A stretch of DNA of 47,326 nt from Candidatus Omnitrophota bacterium. GTDB taxonomy: Bacteria > Omnitrophota > Gorgyraeia > Duberdicusellales > 4484-171. A program made the translations under genes and the position numbers. A model generated the notes under the pieces. The model had not been told where the DNA came from, searched no databases, and worked only from the letters and a program-made list of their open reading frames with translations. The DNA lies in contig JALOCC010000011.1 in the NCBI GenBank assembly GCA_023227945.1, positions 1 to 47,326 of the forward strand, in the 5' to 3' direction. Positions 39,674 to 47,090 of the stretch are shown piece after piece (positions within the stretch are counted from its first letter, which is position 1; the number at the start of each line of letters is the position of its first letter).

Positions 39674-40165
39674 ATAACAACACCCTGAGACAATCCTACT
39701 TTAACTATCATCATCGTTCCTATTGTTTTGAATTCTACCGGCATACTACGCGCTACACTTACTATATATCTAAATATATAGTAAGTTAAATCAAATGTTT
39801 TTTCAATATTAAAATGTTATTATATGCTGGCTCATCCTTAAACATGAATATAGCCCGCTAATAGGGAGAACCACTTTATTTACAATTTAAATAAAATTTA
39901 GGAAACTTGCACCGCCCTTACCAAGGGCAGAAATAATTCACAAGGGGACGACCTCTCTGTAAACAGCTATTTGAAAATGTGAGAGGCAGTTCGACTCCCA
40001 TCACCAGCCCAGAAATATGGCGCGGCAGAAAAACTCTCTGTATACAGGTATTTACAGAATTCAACTCCAGGGGAGAAATGACAAGACGTGATTATCAGTG
40101 AAGGTGGGATTGATTTTACACAAGCGAACCTTCTTTGTATTATATATGACGTTTTGTTTATTCAA
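39674..40165. repeat. gap with hairpin and two units of the 82-bp repeat
   Basis: A 492-nt stretch without a gene between the antiporter and the RelA/SpoT cassette. It contains the hairpin at 39757-39786 and two repeat units anchored at 39925 (GGGCAGAAATAATTC) and 40007 (GCCCAGAAATATGGC), again 82 bp apart. CCTCTC at 39952 can pair with GAGAGG near 39981. Confidence 0.65.
39757..39786 (-). promoter_or_regulatory. AT-rich 13-bp hairpin upstream of the antiporter
   Basis: Perfect arms ACTTACTATATAT / ATATATAGTAAGT with a 4-nt loop, 84 nt before the antiporter ATG. It could be an operator or part of the leader. There is no T-tract to support a terminator. Confidence 0.45.
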
Positions 40166-40858
40166 CTATTTTGTTTTATGAGATTCAAATATTGAATCTA
40201 CAAGGCGAGTACAACCAGATGCAATCCTTGCTAAAACACGCAATTGTTCTTTACAGTGAACGTTTTTTGTCTCGTAAGGATAATTTATAACATGCGACAC
40301 CTCACCCCACACTTCTTCCATTAGGGTTCTTATTTGTAATTCACATGTCATGGGGGTTTCACGCTTCGGTTTCAATATGTAATGAACACTTGTATATTGG
40401 GAAGGTATAAAAACTGCTTTGATGCCCAACGTTTGAAAAAAAGCTTTATTCTCTATATCCCAAGTGTAAGCCACGGGCTTCCTTATTAATGTCCAAAAAT
40501 GTTCTCTAAATACTTTAAGGACTGCGGGATGGATTTCTAACATTTGCTTAGTATGCAGATGTAGAATTCTGATGCCAGCTAAATCATTAATTTGACTAAA
40601 CAAATTTTCTGCTGTAATTCGAAATGGTTTCTTTTCTGAAAGATTTCTTCTTGCAATTCTTTCCAGCTTGTCTTTTAAATGCTTTGGATCTTTTTTCCGC
40701 ACCTTAATCGAATGTATTAATTTACGAAGATCTTCATTTTCCATAAGATCGTTCGTAAGATTATCTGCTATGTTTTTAAAATTATCTAAATTGTGTACGT
40801 ATGTTTCTATTGCGTTTTCTATCTGGACATTTATTTTTTTATTTAAACTCTGGGGCAT
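40166..40858 (-). CDS. RelA/SpoT-type nucleotide (alarmone) synthetase
   Basis: A 230-residue single-domain protein of the RelA/SpoT nucleotidyltransferase fold, without hydrolase or regulatory domains. Visible motifs: VRKKDPKHLKDKLERIA (ATP-binding basic region), INDLAGIRILHLHT, YTSVHYILKPKR and CELQIRTLMEEVWGEVSHVI, which hold the expected Asp, Arg, Tyr, Glu-Gln-Arg and His residues. It should transfer pyrophosphate to a nucleotide (pppGpp/ppApp) or, as in ToxSAS toxins, to tRNA. It follows the ParA-type gene by 3 nt with no ribosome-binding site of its own, so it is translationally coupled. It is the likely effector of the three-gene cassette. Confidence 0.85.
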   Translation of the reverse strand: MPQSLNKKINVQIENAIETYVHNLDNFKNIADNLTNDLMENEDLRKLIHSIKVRKKDPKHLKDKLERIARRNLSEKKPFRITAENLFSQINDLAGIRILHLHTKQMLEIHPAVLKVFREHFWTLIRKPVAYTWDIENKAFFQTLGIKAVFIPSQYTSVHYILKPKRETPMTCELQIRTLMEEVWGEVSHVINYPYETKNVHCKEQLRVLARIASGCTRLVDSIFESHKTK

Positions 40859-40861
40859 ATT

Positions 40862-41854
40862 TCAGTTTGTTTCTATTTTTTGAATAACGGCTTCTGCAAT
40901 ATCTTTGAATGCTTTATCCGCTTCTCGAACGAGAGTTTCATTACCTCCGACAACTTTCCATAAAGGCGTTCCTTGTTCTTGTGCTAACGGTATGAGTGTT
41001 GAAAAATCTTTTACTTCCCCCAGCTTGGAATGTTGGACCGATTGAGGCGCTAATGAAACGTCCAATTTACGCAAGAACGCAATGATATCACTATGTAACT
41101 GCTTTTCAAACTTCGCAACATATCTAGCATGTGTTTGAACTATTACTTTTCCGTACGTCTTAAATCGCACTGGAATATAGCCTAAAAATCTTGGCCTACC
41201 TAAAAGAAGGTGGGCACCATCTGGCGCAATTGCAGATATTGATTCCCAATCTTTAATCCATGAGCGTAACGTAACCCCAAGAGTTTTGAGTGCTCTTACA
41301 GAAAATAAATCGCAGGCTCCAGGGATAATAAAATAATCGCAATCCATCAAAATTGCTCTATTTAGAGGGCCAATATTTGGACCCGTATCATACAAAACGA
41401 AGTCGACGTTTAAACCAGACGCCACTTCATCAACCAACGAACTTAGGGCCGATGTTCCATCAAAACCCTTAATTTTTCTTTGGAAGCAAGCCGACCAGAA
41501 GTCTGAGAGCTCAGATTCAAATTCAGAAAGCCTGATATCTCCTGGCAATAAATGAAGTTTAGGAATGTTTAAAGGAATGGCGGAAATTTTTTTCTGACCA
41601 CCGCGAGCTTCTACGATTGGTTTTAATGCAGACCAAATTGTTTGACCATTGGAGGCGTCTGAATGGTCTAAAAGACTATTTACCACCGCATCTTCAATTA
41701 AATAAGAAGTAAGATTACACTGCGGATCGGAATCTACCAGTAATACTGAGCGTCCTAATTTAGCTAAAGCAGCGGCTATATTAATCGTAAGTGTAGTTTT
41801 TCCAACACCACCCTTATGATTAAATATTGAAAGTCTTACGGCTTTACGCTTCAT
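40862..41854 (-). CDS. ParA/Soj-type ATPase of the RelA/SpoT cassette
   Basis: A 330-residue P-loop ATPase: deviant Walker A NHKGGVGKTTLTINIA (residues about 12-27), VDSDPQCNLTSYL (Walker A'), VLYDTGPNIGPLNRAI (Walker B) and DYFIIPGACDLFSVRAL. It is longer than chromosomal ParA, with an extended C-terminal half (GYIPVRFKTYGKVIV, PLAQEQGTPLWKV). No ParB or parS-like repeat lies nearby, so a partition role is unlikely. It starts as an ATGA overlap with the upstream gene. As sensor, switch or antitoxin for the RelA/SpoT protein it would define a new type of cassette (inference). Confidence 0.85.
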   Translation of the reverse strand: MKRKAVRLSIFNHKGGVGKTTLTINIAAALAKLGRSVLLVDSDPQCNLTSYLIEDAVVNSLLDHSDASNGQTIWSALKPIVEARGGQKKISAIPLNIPKLHLLPGDIRLSEFESELSDFWSACFQRKIKGFDGTSALSSLVDEVASGLNVDFVLYDTGPNIGPLNRAILMDCDYFIIPGACDLFSVRALKTLGVTLRSWIKDWESISAIAPDGAHLLLGRPRFLGYIPVRFKTYGKVIVQTHARYVAKFEKQLHSDIIAFLRKLDVSLAPQSVQHSKLGEVKDFSTLIPLAQEQGTPLWKVVGGNETLVREADKAFKDIAEAVIQKIETN

Positions 41855-42405
41855 TTTGACTCTTGTTGTGGAGTTTTTTTGCCCTGTGACTTTTTCCTTG
41901 TTCTTTGGGCACGCTCCAACACTGCTTTGGCAGCGTTGAGATCTGGTAATGCTTGTACATACTGCTCACCAAGTGCACTTAACTGTTTACTTCCTCCCCC
42001 AGCTGGCACCAAAAGTCTTTTATTCGCTGCGTTTGTAACTGCAAACCCAGGGTTTGAAAATTTTGGTTGTGCTGCTTCTGTATTTAATTTGCTCAAATCA
42101 AGAGTTTTAAAATGAGGGGTGTTGCGGTAATGACTCAAATAATATGCTAGACAGGCAATTCTTTGAATGTCTGTTTTAGGATTTTTGTCTAATAGAAATT
42201 CTTTTGGTGATCTTTCTTCACGATCTGAAAAATTTAACTCAAGACTATTGTTGCTAACAGGAAATGGTTTATGCAGATTGACTTCGTTTAGCTTAAGAAA
42301 TGTTATAACTGATTGAAGTATTCTTGATTGAGTATCCGGATCAACTCCTGACAGGCTCGATATAATTTTATTAAAAACACCCAATTCGATATTTTCATTT
42401 GTCAT
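41851..42405 (-). CDS. first protein of the RelA/SpoT cassette, probable winged-helix
   Basis: A 184-residue soluble protein. The N-terminal helices (LSGVDPDTQSRILQSVITFL) are followed by a polar linker and then an apparent winged-helix domain (about residues 75-165). That domain shows TDIQRIACLAYYLSHYR, PKFSNPGFAVTNAANKRLLV and KQLSALGEQYVQALPD, an arrangement of helix, Asn-Pro turn and wing ending in L--G--YV--LP seen in many small defence-associated proteins. The tail is basic (RTRKKSQGKKTPQ), suggesting nucleic-acid contact. Strong AGGAGGG precedes the ATG at 42405. Probably the autoregulator or antitoxin/sensor. Confidence 0.6.
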   Translation of the reverse strand: MTNENIELGVFNKIISSLSGVDPDTQSRILQSVITFLKLNEVNLHKPFPVSNNSLELNFSDREERSPKEFLLDKNPKTDIQRIACLAYYLSHYRNTPHFKTLDLSKLNTEAAQPKFSNPGFAVTNAANKRLLVPAGGGSKQLSALGEQYVQALPDLNAAKAVLERAQRTRKKSQGKKTPQQESK

Positions 42406-42778
42406 CGTTTGTCCCTCCTATTTGTAACTTAAAAATAAAAATCAGAACATTTCAAAAAGCATCACTAGGTTTATATTAATTAGCATCTGCCCTCTCCAGT
42501 ATTCTTTACGAGTCTATATCTCTGGGAGCAATAGGCATATTATATACCAAACAGCACAAATATCAATAAATCAAGCATATAAGAAACAGTTTTATAGCCA
42601 CTTTTGTCGCCTTTTCTAGGAGTTATATCCCTCTACTTATCGATAATTTAGAGAGCTATACAATGTTACCTCTTTCTTAATGCAAACCTTTTTTGAGCTG
42701 TTTTACTGTATATCACGAGAGGTAATCTCTATAAGACGCCCAAAAATACAATGCTCCAGAAAGACTCTCTGTATGCAA
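42406..42778. repeat. gap upstream of the cassette with a repeat unit at its far end
   Basis: A 373-nt stretch without a gene. It holds the leader and an unclear promoter of the cassette on the minus strand (TTGAAA near 42450 with a weak -10). At 42735-42778 there is a partial repeat unit: GCCCAAAAATACAATG at 42738, then CCAGAAAGACTCTCTGTATG, parallel to the unit at 40007-40050. The cassette is thus bracketed by similar repeats. Confidence 0.5.
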
Positions 42779-43534
42779 TTAAAATTTCCAGCCCTGAAGT
42801 TTCTTTATAAAATTATAATTCGTCATATCGCAATGAATAGGAGTAATTGAAATATAGTTATTACGAATAGCTTCAATGTCTGCATCTTCTTGATTATCCG
42901 ACTCTATCGCTTCGCCAGTAAGCCAATAGTAGATACGCTTATGAGGATCTTCTCTTTTATCGAATCTTTCCTTGATAGCTGTTTTACTTTGCCTGACTAT
43001 TCTAATGCCTTTTATGTGTTTTTTGTCTACGGCAGGGATATTCACGTTTAACAATGTTCCTTCTGGTAATCCTTTATTATCTAAGATTGTCTTTGTAAGT
43101 TTTTTGGCAAAATCAGCTGCAATGGTATAATTTGGGTTCTCAAAAGTCGCTAAAGAAATTGCAAAAGAAGGAATACCTAGAATTGCACCTTCAGTTGCTC
43201 CGGATACTGTTCCAGAATATAAAACGCTGTAACCCGTGTTCGGCCCAAGGTTAATGCCTGATATTACTATATCCGGGCGTTTCTTTAAAATAGCTCTTAT
43301 GGCAAGTTTTACACAGTCAGCAGGGGTGCCGGTAGTAGCATAACCAAAGAATTTACCTTCTCGGTTTACGGACTTAACTCTTAAGGGATCGGAAAGTGTA
43401 ATTGCATGGCCTACGGCGCTTCTTTCGGTATCGGGGGCGACTATGGTCACATTGCCAATTTCCTTGAGTGATTTATATAAAGCGCGGATACCTTCTGAAT
43501 AAATACCGTCATCATTTGTTAAAAGTATATTCAT
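42779..43534 (-). CDS. surE: 5'/3'-nucleotidase SurE
   Basis: A 251-residue protein matching SurE over its full length. The metal site is NILLTNDDGIYSEGIRAL (Asp-Asp pair). Other blocks are ERSAVGHAITLSDPLRV, GTPADCVKLAI, VISGINLGPNTGYSVLYSGT and VSGATEGAILGIPSFAISL. SurE dephosphorylates nucleoside monophosphates and short polyphosphate. The ATG is 4 nt past the HNH-like gene, so the four genes up to 45102 probably form one operon. Its place beside the alarmone-synthetase cassette may be coincidental, as repeat DNA lies between. Confidence 0.93.
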   Translation of the reverse strand: MNILLTNDDGIYSEGIRALYKSLKEIGNVTIVAPDTERSAVGHAITLSDPLRVKSVNREGKFFGYATTGTPADCVKLAIRAILKKRPDIVISGINLGPNTGYSVLYSGTVSGATEGAILGIPSFAISLATFENPNYTIAADFAKKLTKTILDNKGLPEGTLLNVNIPAVDKKHIKGIRIVRQSKTAIKERFDKREDPHKRIYYWLTGEAIESDNQEDADIEAIRNNYISITPIHCDMTNYNFIKKLQGWKF

Positions 43535-43538
43535 TGTT

Positions 43539-43946
43539 TTACCGTTTCCAAAATTTTATCTCAAAAGCCTTCTCATCAATTTCTTTACCTTTAAAATGTT
43601 CTGCTAATTGAAAAATAATTGCTTTGAACTCATTTTCATCCATGTCTGATTTCATGTCATTTAGAATGGCAGCTGCCACTACAATGTCATCCTCCTTTCT
43701 AGGAATTCTATGATCAAACGTTAAATAAAGTGGGTCTTTATGGTTATTTTCAACTAACTTTATCCCCGTATAATAACAACGAAAGGAATTACCATCCCAA
43801 GCTCTTTTTAAAGCTTGGATTCGTGCCTCTTTATTAATTTTTGCTCGCATATCAACCCTATCTATTAACTTTTTACAGCGCTTGCAGTAATTAGCCAGGA
43901 AATGAGTAGAGCCGCGGCAGATTGGGCATTCTTTAGAATTTTTCAT
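43539..43946 (-). CDS. HNH-like zinc-ribbon protein
   Basis: A 135-residue protein. The first 30 residues hold a zinc ribbon (CPICRGSTHFLANYCKRC). The middle has FRCYYTGIKLVENNHKDPLY, then LTFDHRIPRKEDDIVVAA, which is an HNH-endonuclease-like core (Cys-Tyr-Tyr-Thr-Gly, then Asp-His-Arg-x-Pro). The last conserved His/Asn of the HNH motif is uncertain, so nuclease activity is not assured. It is co-oriented and tightly packed with the HD gene (15 nt) and surE (4 nt). Possible roles include DNA processing in a mobile element. Confidence 0.6.
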   Translation of the reverse strand: MKNSKECPICRGSTHFLANYCKRCKKLIDRVDMRAKINKEARIQALKRAWDGNSFRCYYTGIKLVENNHKDPLYLTFDHRIPRKEDDIVVAAAILNDMKSDMDENEFKAIIFQLAEHFKGKEIDEKAFEIKFWKR

Positions 43947-43961
43947 AGTATTGCTATATAA

Positions 43962-44567
43962 TTAATCATTTTCTTTTTTATAATAATCCGTATCTTCCTG
44001 AATAGGACGACCTTCTTCATAGATACAGGCAGTCCAGTTGTCAGCAAACTGCACTAAAAGTGTAAGCGGCACTTCTCGATGCGCAACTTCTTTGTTAGCC
44101 TCCACATACTGGCCATCATGATAAAGAATAGCTTGTGCTTCTGAATCTGACAAGGGGATGTATTTAGCAATAAGATATAGGCTACGTACAGCCAGGTTCA
44201 TATAGGTTTCTTCTGGATTAACCTTATAAGTCATCCCTCTTTTCTCCACTTCCCATTGATTAGTATTTTTCAGGTATCGTGGTTTACCCGGCATACCGAT
44301 TTTGCCCACATCATGGAAAAGCCCTACGATGACACAGGATTCTTCCGAAATTTGCGGCGCAAGAGTTTCGCGTAGCTTTAACAGGGTTTCCGCAACGCCT
44401 ACGCTATGCTCCAACAAACCACCTTCGCTATTTAGATGAAACCTTGTACTCGCTGGGCTCGTTAGCCAACTGGTTTTCTTTTCAAGCATATCAACAAAAG
44501 CATCAAATTCTTCTTTACGCTTAACTATTTTTTTCTTTAACTCTTCGTATCTTTCTTTAACAGTCAT
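43962..44567 (-). CDS. HD-domain phosphohydrolase
   Basis: A 201-residue protein with the HD signature: NSEGGLLEHSVGVAETLLKL, VGLFHDVGKIGMPGKPRY and later AILYHDGQYVEA. The His...HD...Asp metal site is complete. It is most likely a nucleotide phosphohydrolase of the type seen in phages and mobile elements. AGGAGAG precedes the ATG at 44567. It lies between a restriction-nuclease-like gene and the HNH-like gene. Confidence 0.8.
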   Translation of the reverse strand: MTVKERYEELKKKIVKRKEEFDAFVDMLEKKTSWLTSPASTRFHLNSEGGLLEHSVGVAETLLKLRETLAPQISEESCVIVGLFHDVGKIGMPGKPRYLKNTNQWEVEKRGMTYKVNPEETYMNLAVRSLYLIAKYIPLSDSEAQAILYHDGQYVEANKEVAHREVPLTLLVQFADNWTACIYEEGRPIQEDTDYYKKEND

Positions 44568-44574
44568 TTCTCTC

Positions 44575-45102
44575 CTATTGTTTTAAAAATTCCGATATGT
44601 AGTTTAGCAACCCCTTATCATTGAAATTTGTTTTATTTCCATAAAATATTTTATATCGACTAATATTGCTTCCCTTTACAGGGATTATATCTTGAATAGA
44701 TTTTTCTATCTTATCCCACTGTTTTGTTTTTGCCGTTTTATCAATTTTCAATTTCAAGCTATCTAATACCTGAATGAATAAAACTGAATCAGCCATTCCG
44801 ATAAGATTACTGCCTTCAGATTCATGAATAAAATATTTCGATAAAGCTGATGTTAATAATTTTCCACAAATTTGTGTTGGTTTAATGTTTGCTTCTTCTA
44901 TTTCTATAATAACTTTAATCTTATTATCGACTGTTATCAATAAGTCAACATTGCAATATTCTGTTTCTCTTGATCGTTCCCCTGAACAGAATAAAGGTAT
45001 ATGCTGGCCGCCACCACAAGCAGGATCCTTGATTATTTTGCAATTCGGAAATACGGTATTGTTAATTAAATCTCCAATTTTCTCATGAAAAGGATGCTCC
45101 AT
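44575..45102 (-). CDS. putative PD-(D/E)xK nuclease
   Basis: A 175-residue protein. ETEYCNVDLLITVDNKIKVI then IEIEEANIKPTQICGKLLTS resembles a PD-(D/E)xK catalytic core, with Asp in NVDLL and Glu in IEIEE as metal ligands, Glu taking the Lys position. The upstream DPACGGGQHIPLFC and SRETEY segments suggest a restriction-endonuclease-like family. No cognate methyltransferase is in the window. AAGGAG precedes the ATG at 45102. Its transcript should start near 45213 and pass through the hairpin at 45132-45161. Confidence 0.55.
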   Translation of the reverse strand: MEHPFHEKIGDLINNTVFPNCKIIKDPACGGGQHIPLFCSGERSRETEYCNVDLLITVDNKIKVIIEIEEANIKPTQICGKLLTSALSKYFIHESEGSNLIGMADSVLFIQVLDSLKLKIDKTAKTKQWDKIEKSIQDIIPVKGSNISRYKIFYGNKTNFNDKGLLNYISEFLKQ

Positions 45103-45131
45103 AATTATTCTCCTTATGTCCTAAAAACACA

Positions 45132-45161
45132 AAAACCTTTGCCTCTCTTGGCAAAGGTTTT
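45132..45161 (-). terminator. terminator-like hairpin, possible attenuator
   Basis: Perfect 12-bp arms AAAACCTTTGCC / GGCAAAGGTTTT with a 6-nt loop, followed on the minus strand by TTTTTGTGTTTTT (and on the plus strand by TTTTACTTTTTT). It could end the upstream gene (45259). However, a promoter at 45220-45248 lies between that gene and the hairpin, so it also sits in the leader of the gene at 44575-45102. Confidence 0.75.
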
Positions 45162-45219
45162 ACTTTTTTAACGTCCAGGTTCCCCCTATCAACTCAGGAC
45201 CACTTCCTAAATTAATGTT

Positions 45220-45248
45220 AATATATACCCCTTAAATACCTTTGTCAA
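45220..45248 (-). promoter_or_regulatory. promoter of the nuclease-HD-HNH-surE unit
   Basis: On the minus strand TTGACA (45243-45248), 17-nt spacer, TATATT (45220-45225). The predicted start near 45213 gives a leader of about 110 nt. Confidence 0.65.
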
Positions 45249-45258
45249 CATTTTCCTT

Positions 45259-46236
45259 TTACCTCGATAATTTAGCAAATTGGTTGAATTTAAGCGGTAT
45301 ATGATCGTTTGTAAAGTAGAATTCGATTTCCTGGTAGCGGTCCTGTAAATTACATGCTTTAGCAAATTTCTCATGAAACGCTGGAAATTTATCAGGGCCG
45401 TTAATTAAAATAAGCCTAGTCCTTCTGCGCACGTCAATAATATGTTCTGGGAAAAGCATAGCAAGGCCTCTTTTATGGTCTTCAACCCAATTGCAGTAAT
45501 CAAGCCCCTGGAAGATTACGCTTTGTAACCGGGCATTTAATAATTTCTCATATTTTAGCTCTATTACTGTAAGCCATTTGCGTTTACGCTCAAGGGCAAG
45601 GATGTCGATAACTTCAGATTTCTTTGTGCCTTCACCTGCCGGCAATTCAAAGTCAAGAACAGTATAGTTATGGCCGCCTAATTCTCCACCGGCCTTAAGA
45701 TATTCTATTACTGCTGACTGAAGATCCACTACTTCATTTTTTATCTTAAGAGTTTTGGTAAGATTATTTTCGTAATGTTCACTTATGCGTTTAAAACGCC
45801 CCTGAATAGACTTGAAGCGGTAAACATTAATAAACTGTATCAAGCGAATATCCGGGATTGCCGTTTTAAGCAGGCGTATCTTCCGTAGGAATACTTCATC
45901 AAATGAATGCCCGAGTATCATAAGCGGCACAGCATTATTACCAGCTGATATTTTATTCCAATGCTCAAATACTAAAGGTAAGAGCTCTGTTTGCAAAGGT
46001 GTAGGTAAATCCCTCAAGTTCGTCCCAGAACCGCCATAACCTACTATTGCGGCAGGTAATTGCCTATTTTTGACGGATAGATATCCTTTGTAAAAGACAA
46101 GATGGTTAGAATGGCTCGGAGATTCTATTGTGATACCAATGTTATTTTTCAGATAATCGAGGATATAGTCAACAAACTCATAATGCCCGAGTAAATTAAT
46201 ATTAAATCCAGATTTTTTTTCCAAACTGTCAACCAT
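45259..46236 (-). CDS. PD-(D/E)xK nuclease-like protein
   Basis: A 325-residue protein. The C-terminal half holds KKSEVIDILALERKRKWLTV then IELKYEKLLNARLQSVIFQG, a D-(x)n-ELK core with a following Gln (SVIFQGLDYCNWV), as in Mrr/RecB-type PD-(D/E)xK nucleases. The N-terminal half (LLGHYEFVDYILDYLKNN) is helical and unassigned. It might be a restriction or repair nuclease. No ribosome-binding site precedes the ATG at 46236. It ends just before the promoter at 45220-45248, so it is a separate unit. Confidence 0.7.
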   Translation of the reverse strand: MVDSLEKKSGFNINLLGHYEFVDYILDYLKNNIGITIESPSHSNHLVFYKGYLSVKNRQLPAAIVGYGGSGTNLRDLPTPLQTELLPLVFEHWNKISAGNNAVPLMILGHSFDEVFLRKIRLLKTAIPDIRLIQFINVYRFKSIQGRFKRISEHYENNLTKTLKIKNEVVDLQSAVIEYLKAGGELGGHNYTVLDFELPAGEGTKKSEVIDILALERKRKWLTVIELKYEKLLNARLQSVIFQGLDYCNWVEDHKRGLAMLFPEHIIDVRRRTRLILINGPDKFPAFHEKFAKACNLQDRYQEIEFYFTNDHIPLKFNQFAKLSR

Positions 46237-46325
46237 ATAAAAACTTTTAAAAGCTCATGGCACGATATATATAATTTTGTAAGATTTTCTAAAACAAGTA
46301 GAGTATAAATTAAAACATAATCTCT

Positions 46326-46721
46326 CTATCTATTCATTAGTTTAGGTTGTGATAATGTTTCTTTTATTTTCTCTAAAATTGTGTCTTCGTTAATAAGAAA
46401 ACCAGTTGCCTTTAAGGTAATTTTTGTCTTGTCATCTCCTACATCGCTGAAGAAAACACCGTAATGACTCCAATAATGCTCTGGATAAAGTGAACCTAAA
46501 ATTTTTTTATTTTCATAATCTTTTTTAAGCACATTTATTCCCAAATCACGGAAGACTTCTATTGCTGCGCTGAAAGCTTCATCATAGGAACTATTTACCA
46601 CTATTTCTTTATAATGTTTATGTTTTTCTAGGTTATTAAGATAAATGTCACCCTTTTCAGATAAACTCGCACAGCCATTCAACAATATCAGAATAAATAT
46701 CAGATAAATTATTTTTTTCAT
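46326..46721 (-). CDS. small lipoprotein
   Basis: A 131-residue lipoprotein from the ATG at 46721, chosen because TAAGGAGG precedes it. It begins MKKIIYLIFILILLNGCASL, whose Cys17 is the lipidation site. The mature part (YDEAFSAAIEVFRDLGINVL, then KDYENKKILGSLYP) resembles small envelope lipoproteins with one alpha/beta domain. Upstream in-frame codons reach 46955 but lack a ribosome-binding site and would put a helix before the signal peptide. Function unknown. Confidence 0.78.
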   Translation of the reverse strand: MKKIIYLIFILILLNGCASLSEKGDIYLNNLEKHKHYKEIVVNSSYDEAFSAAIEVFRDLGINVLKKDYENKKILGSLYPEHYWSHYGVFFSDVGDDKTKITLKATGFLINEDTILEKIKETLSQPKLMNR

Positions 46722-46791
46722 ACACCTCCTTACTAGAAATATTTTTTGACTCTCTACCAATAGTATATTTCTATTTATATTCCATTTTGGC

Positions 46792-46810
46792 ATATTCCTT
46801 ATGGGAATAT
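46792..46810. promoter_or_regulatory. inverted repeat in the divergent lipoprotein/XRE promoter region
   Basis: ATATTCC-TTATG-GGAATAT lies between the minus-strand lipoprotein gene and the plus-strand XRE gene, 29 nt before the latter. It is a good candidate operator for the XRE regulator. A weak plus-strand promoter (TTGGCA, 17 nt, TACCAT) spans it. Confidence 0.5.
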
Positions 46811-46838
46811 ACCATATTAGCTGGCATATAGCAAGGAT

Positions 46839-47060
46839 ATGAACAAAACAATATATACCAAAGGGCATAAAGCGCTTGTAGACAAATTGATCGAAGCGCG
46901 CCAAGATATGGGGCTTAATCAAGAGGATGTTGCGAAGTTGCTTGGCCGAACTCAATCTTATGTTTCAAAGATAGAATCCGGCCAACGCAGAATTGATATA
47001 ATGCAGTTAAAAGAATTTGCGAAAATTTACAAAAAGAGCCTCGATTTCTTCGTTAAATAA
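46839..47060 (+). CDS. XRE/Cro-type HTH regulator
   Basis: A 73-residue DNA-binding protein, the only clear plus-strand gene. It starts MNKTIYTKGHKALVDKLIEA. The HTH is LNQEDVAKLLGRTQSYVSKI followed by ESGQRR, as in single-domain Cro/C1-type regulators found in phages and restriction or toxin loci. AAGG lies almost at the ATG, so the translation signal is weak. It is divergent from the lipoprotein gene and convergent with the terminase end, so it may be a mobile-element regulator. Confidence 0.88.
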   Translation: MNKTIYTKGHKALVDKLIEARQDMGLNQEDVAKLLGRTQSYVSKIESGQRRIDIMQLKEFAKIYKKSLDFFVK

Positions 47061-47090
47061 TATACTCCTTACTGTTTATCGCTACCTTAC

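Noticed and set aside
39982..40010. GTTCGACTCCCATCACCA, which resembles the 3' part of a tRNA
   Set aside because: The bases around it do not form a T-stem (GGCAG faces CCCAT), and no acceptor, D or anticodon arms fit. It is part of the dispersed repeat.
40862..41854. Chromosome or plasmid partition ParA
   Set aside because: No ParB gene or parS-like iterons are nearby, and the gene is translationally coupled to a RelA/SpoT synthetase.
46722..46955. N-terminal extension of the lipoprotein gene to 46955
   Set aside because: The extension lacks a ribosome-binding site and places about 78 residues before a perfect signal peptide and lipobox. TAAGGAGG supports the start at 46721.
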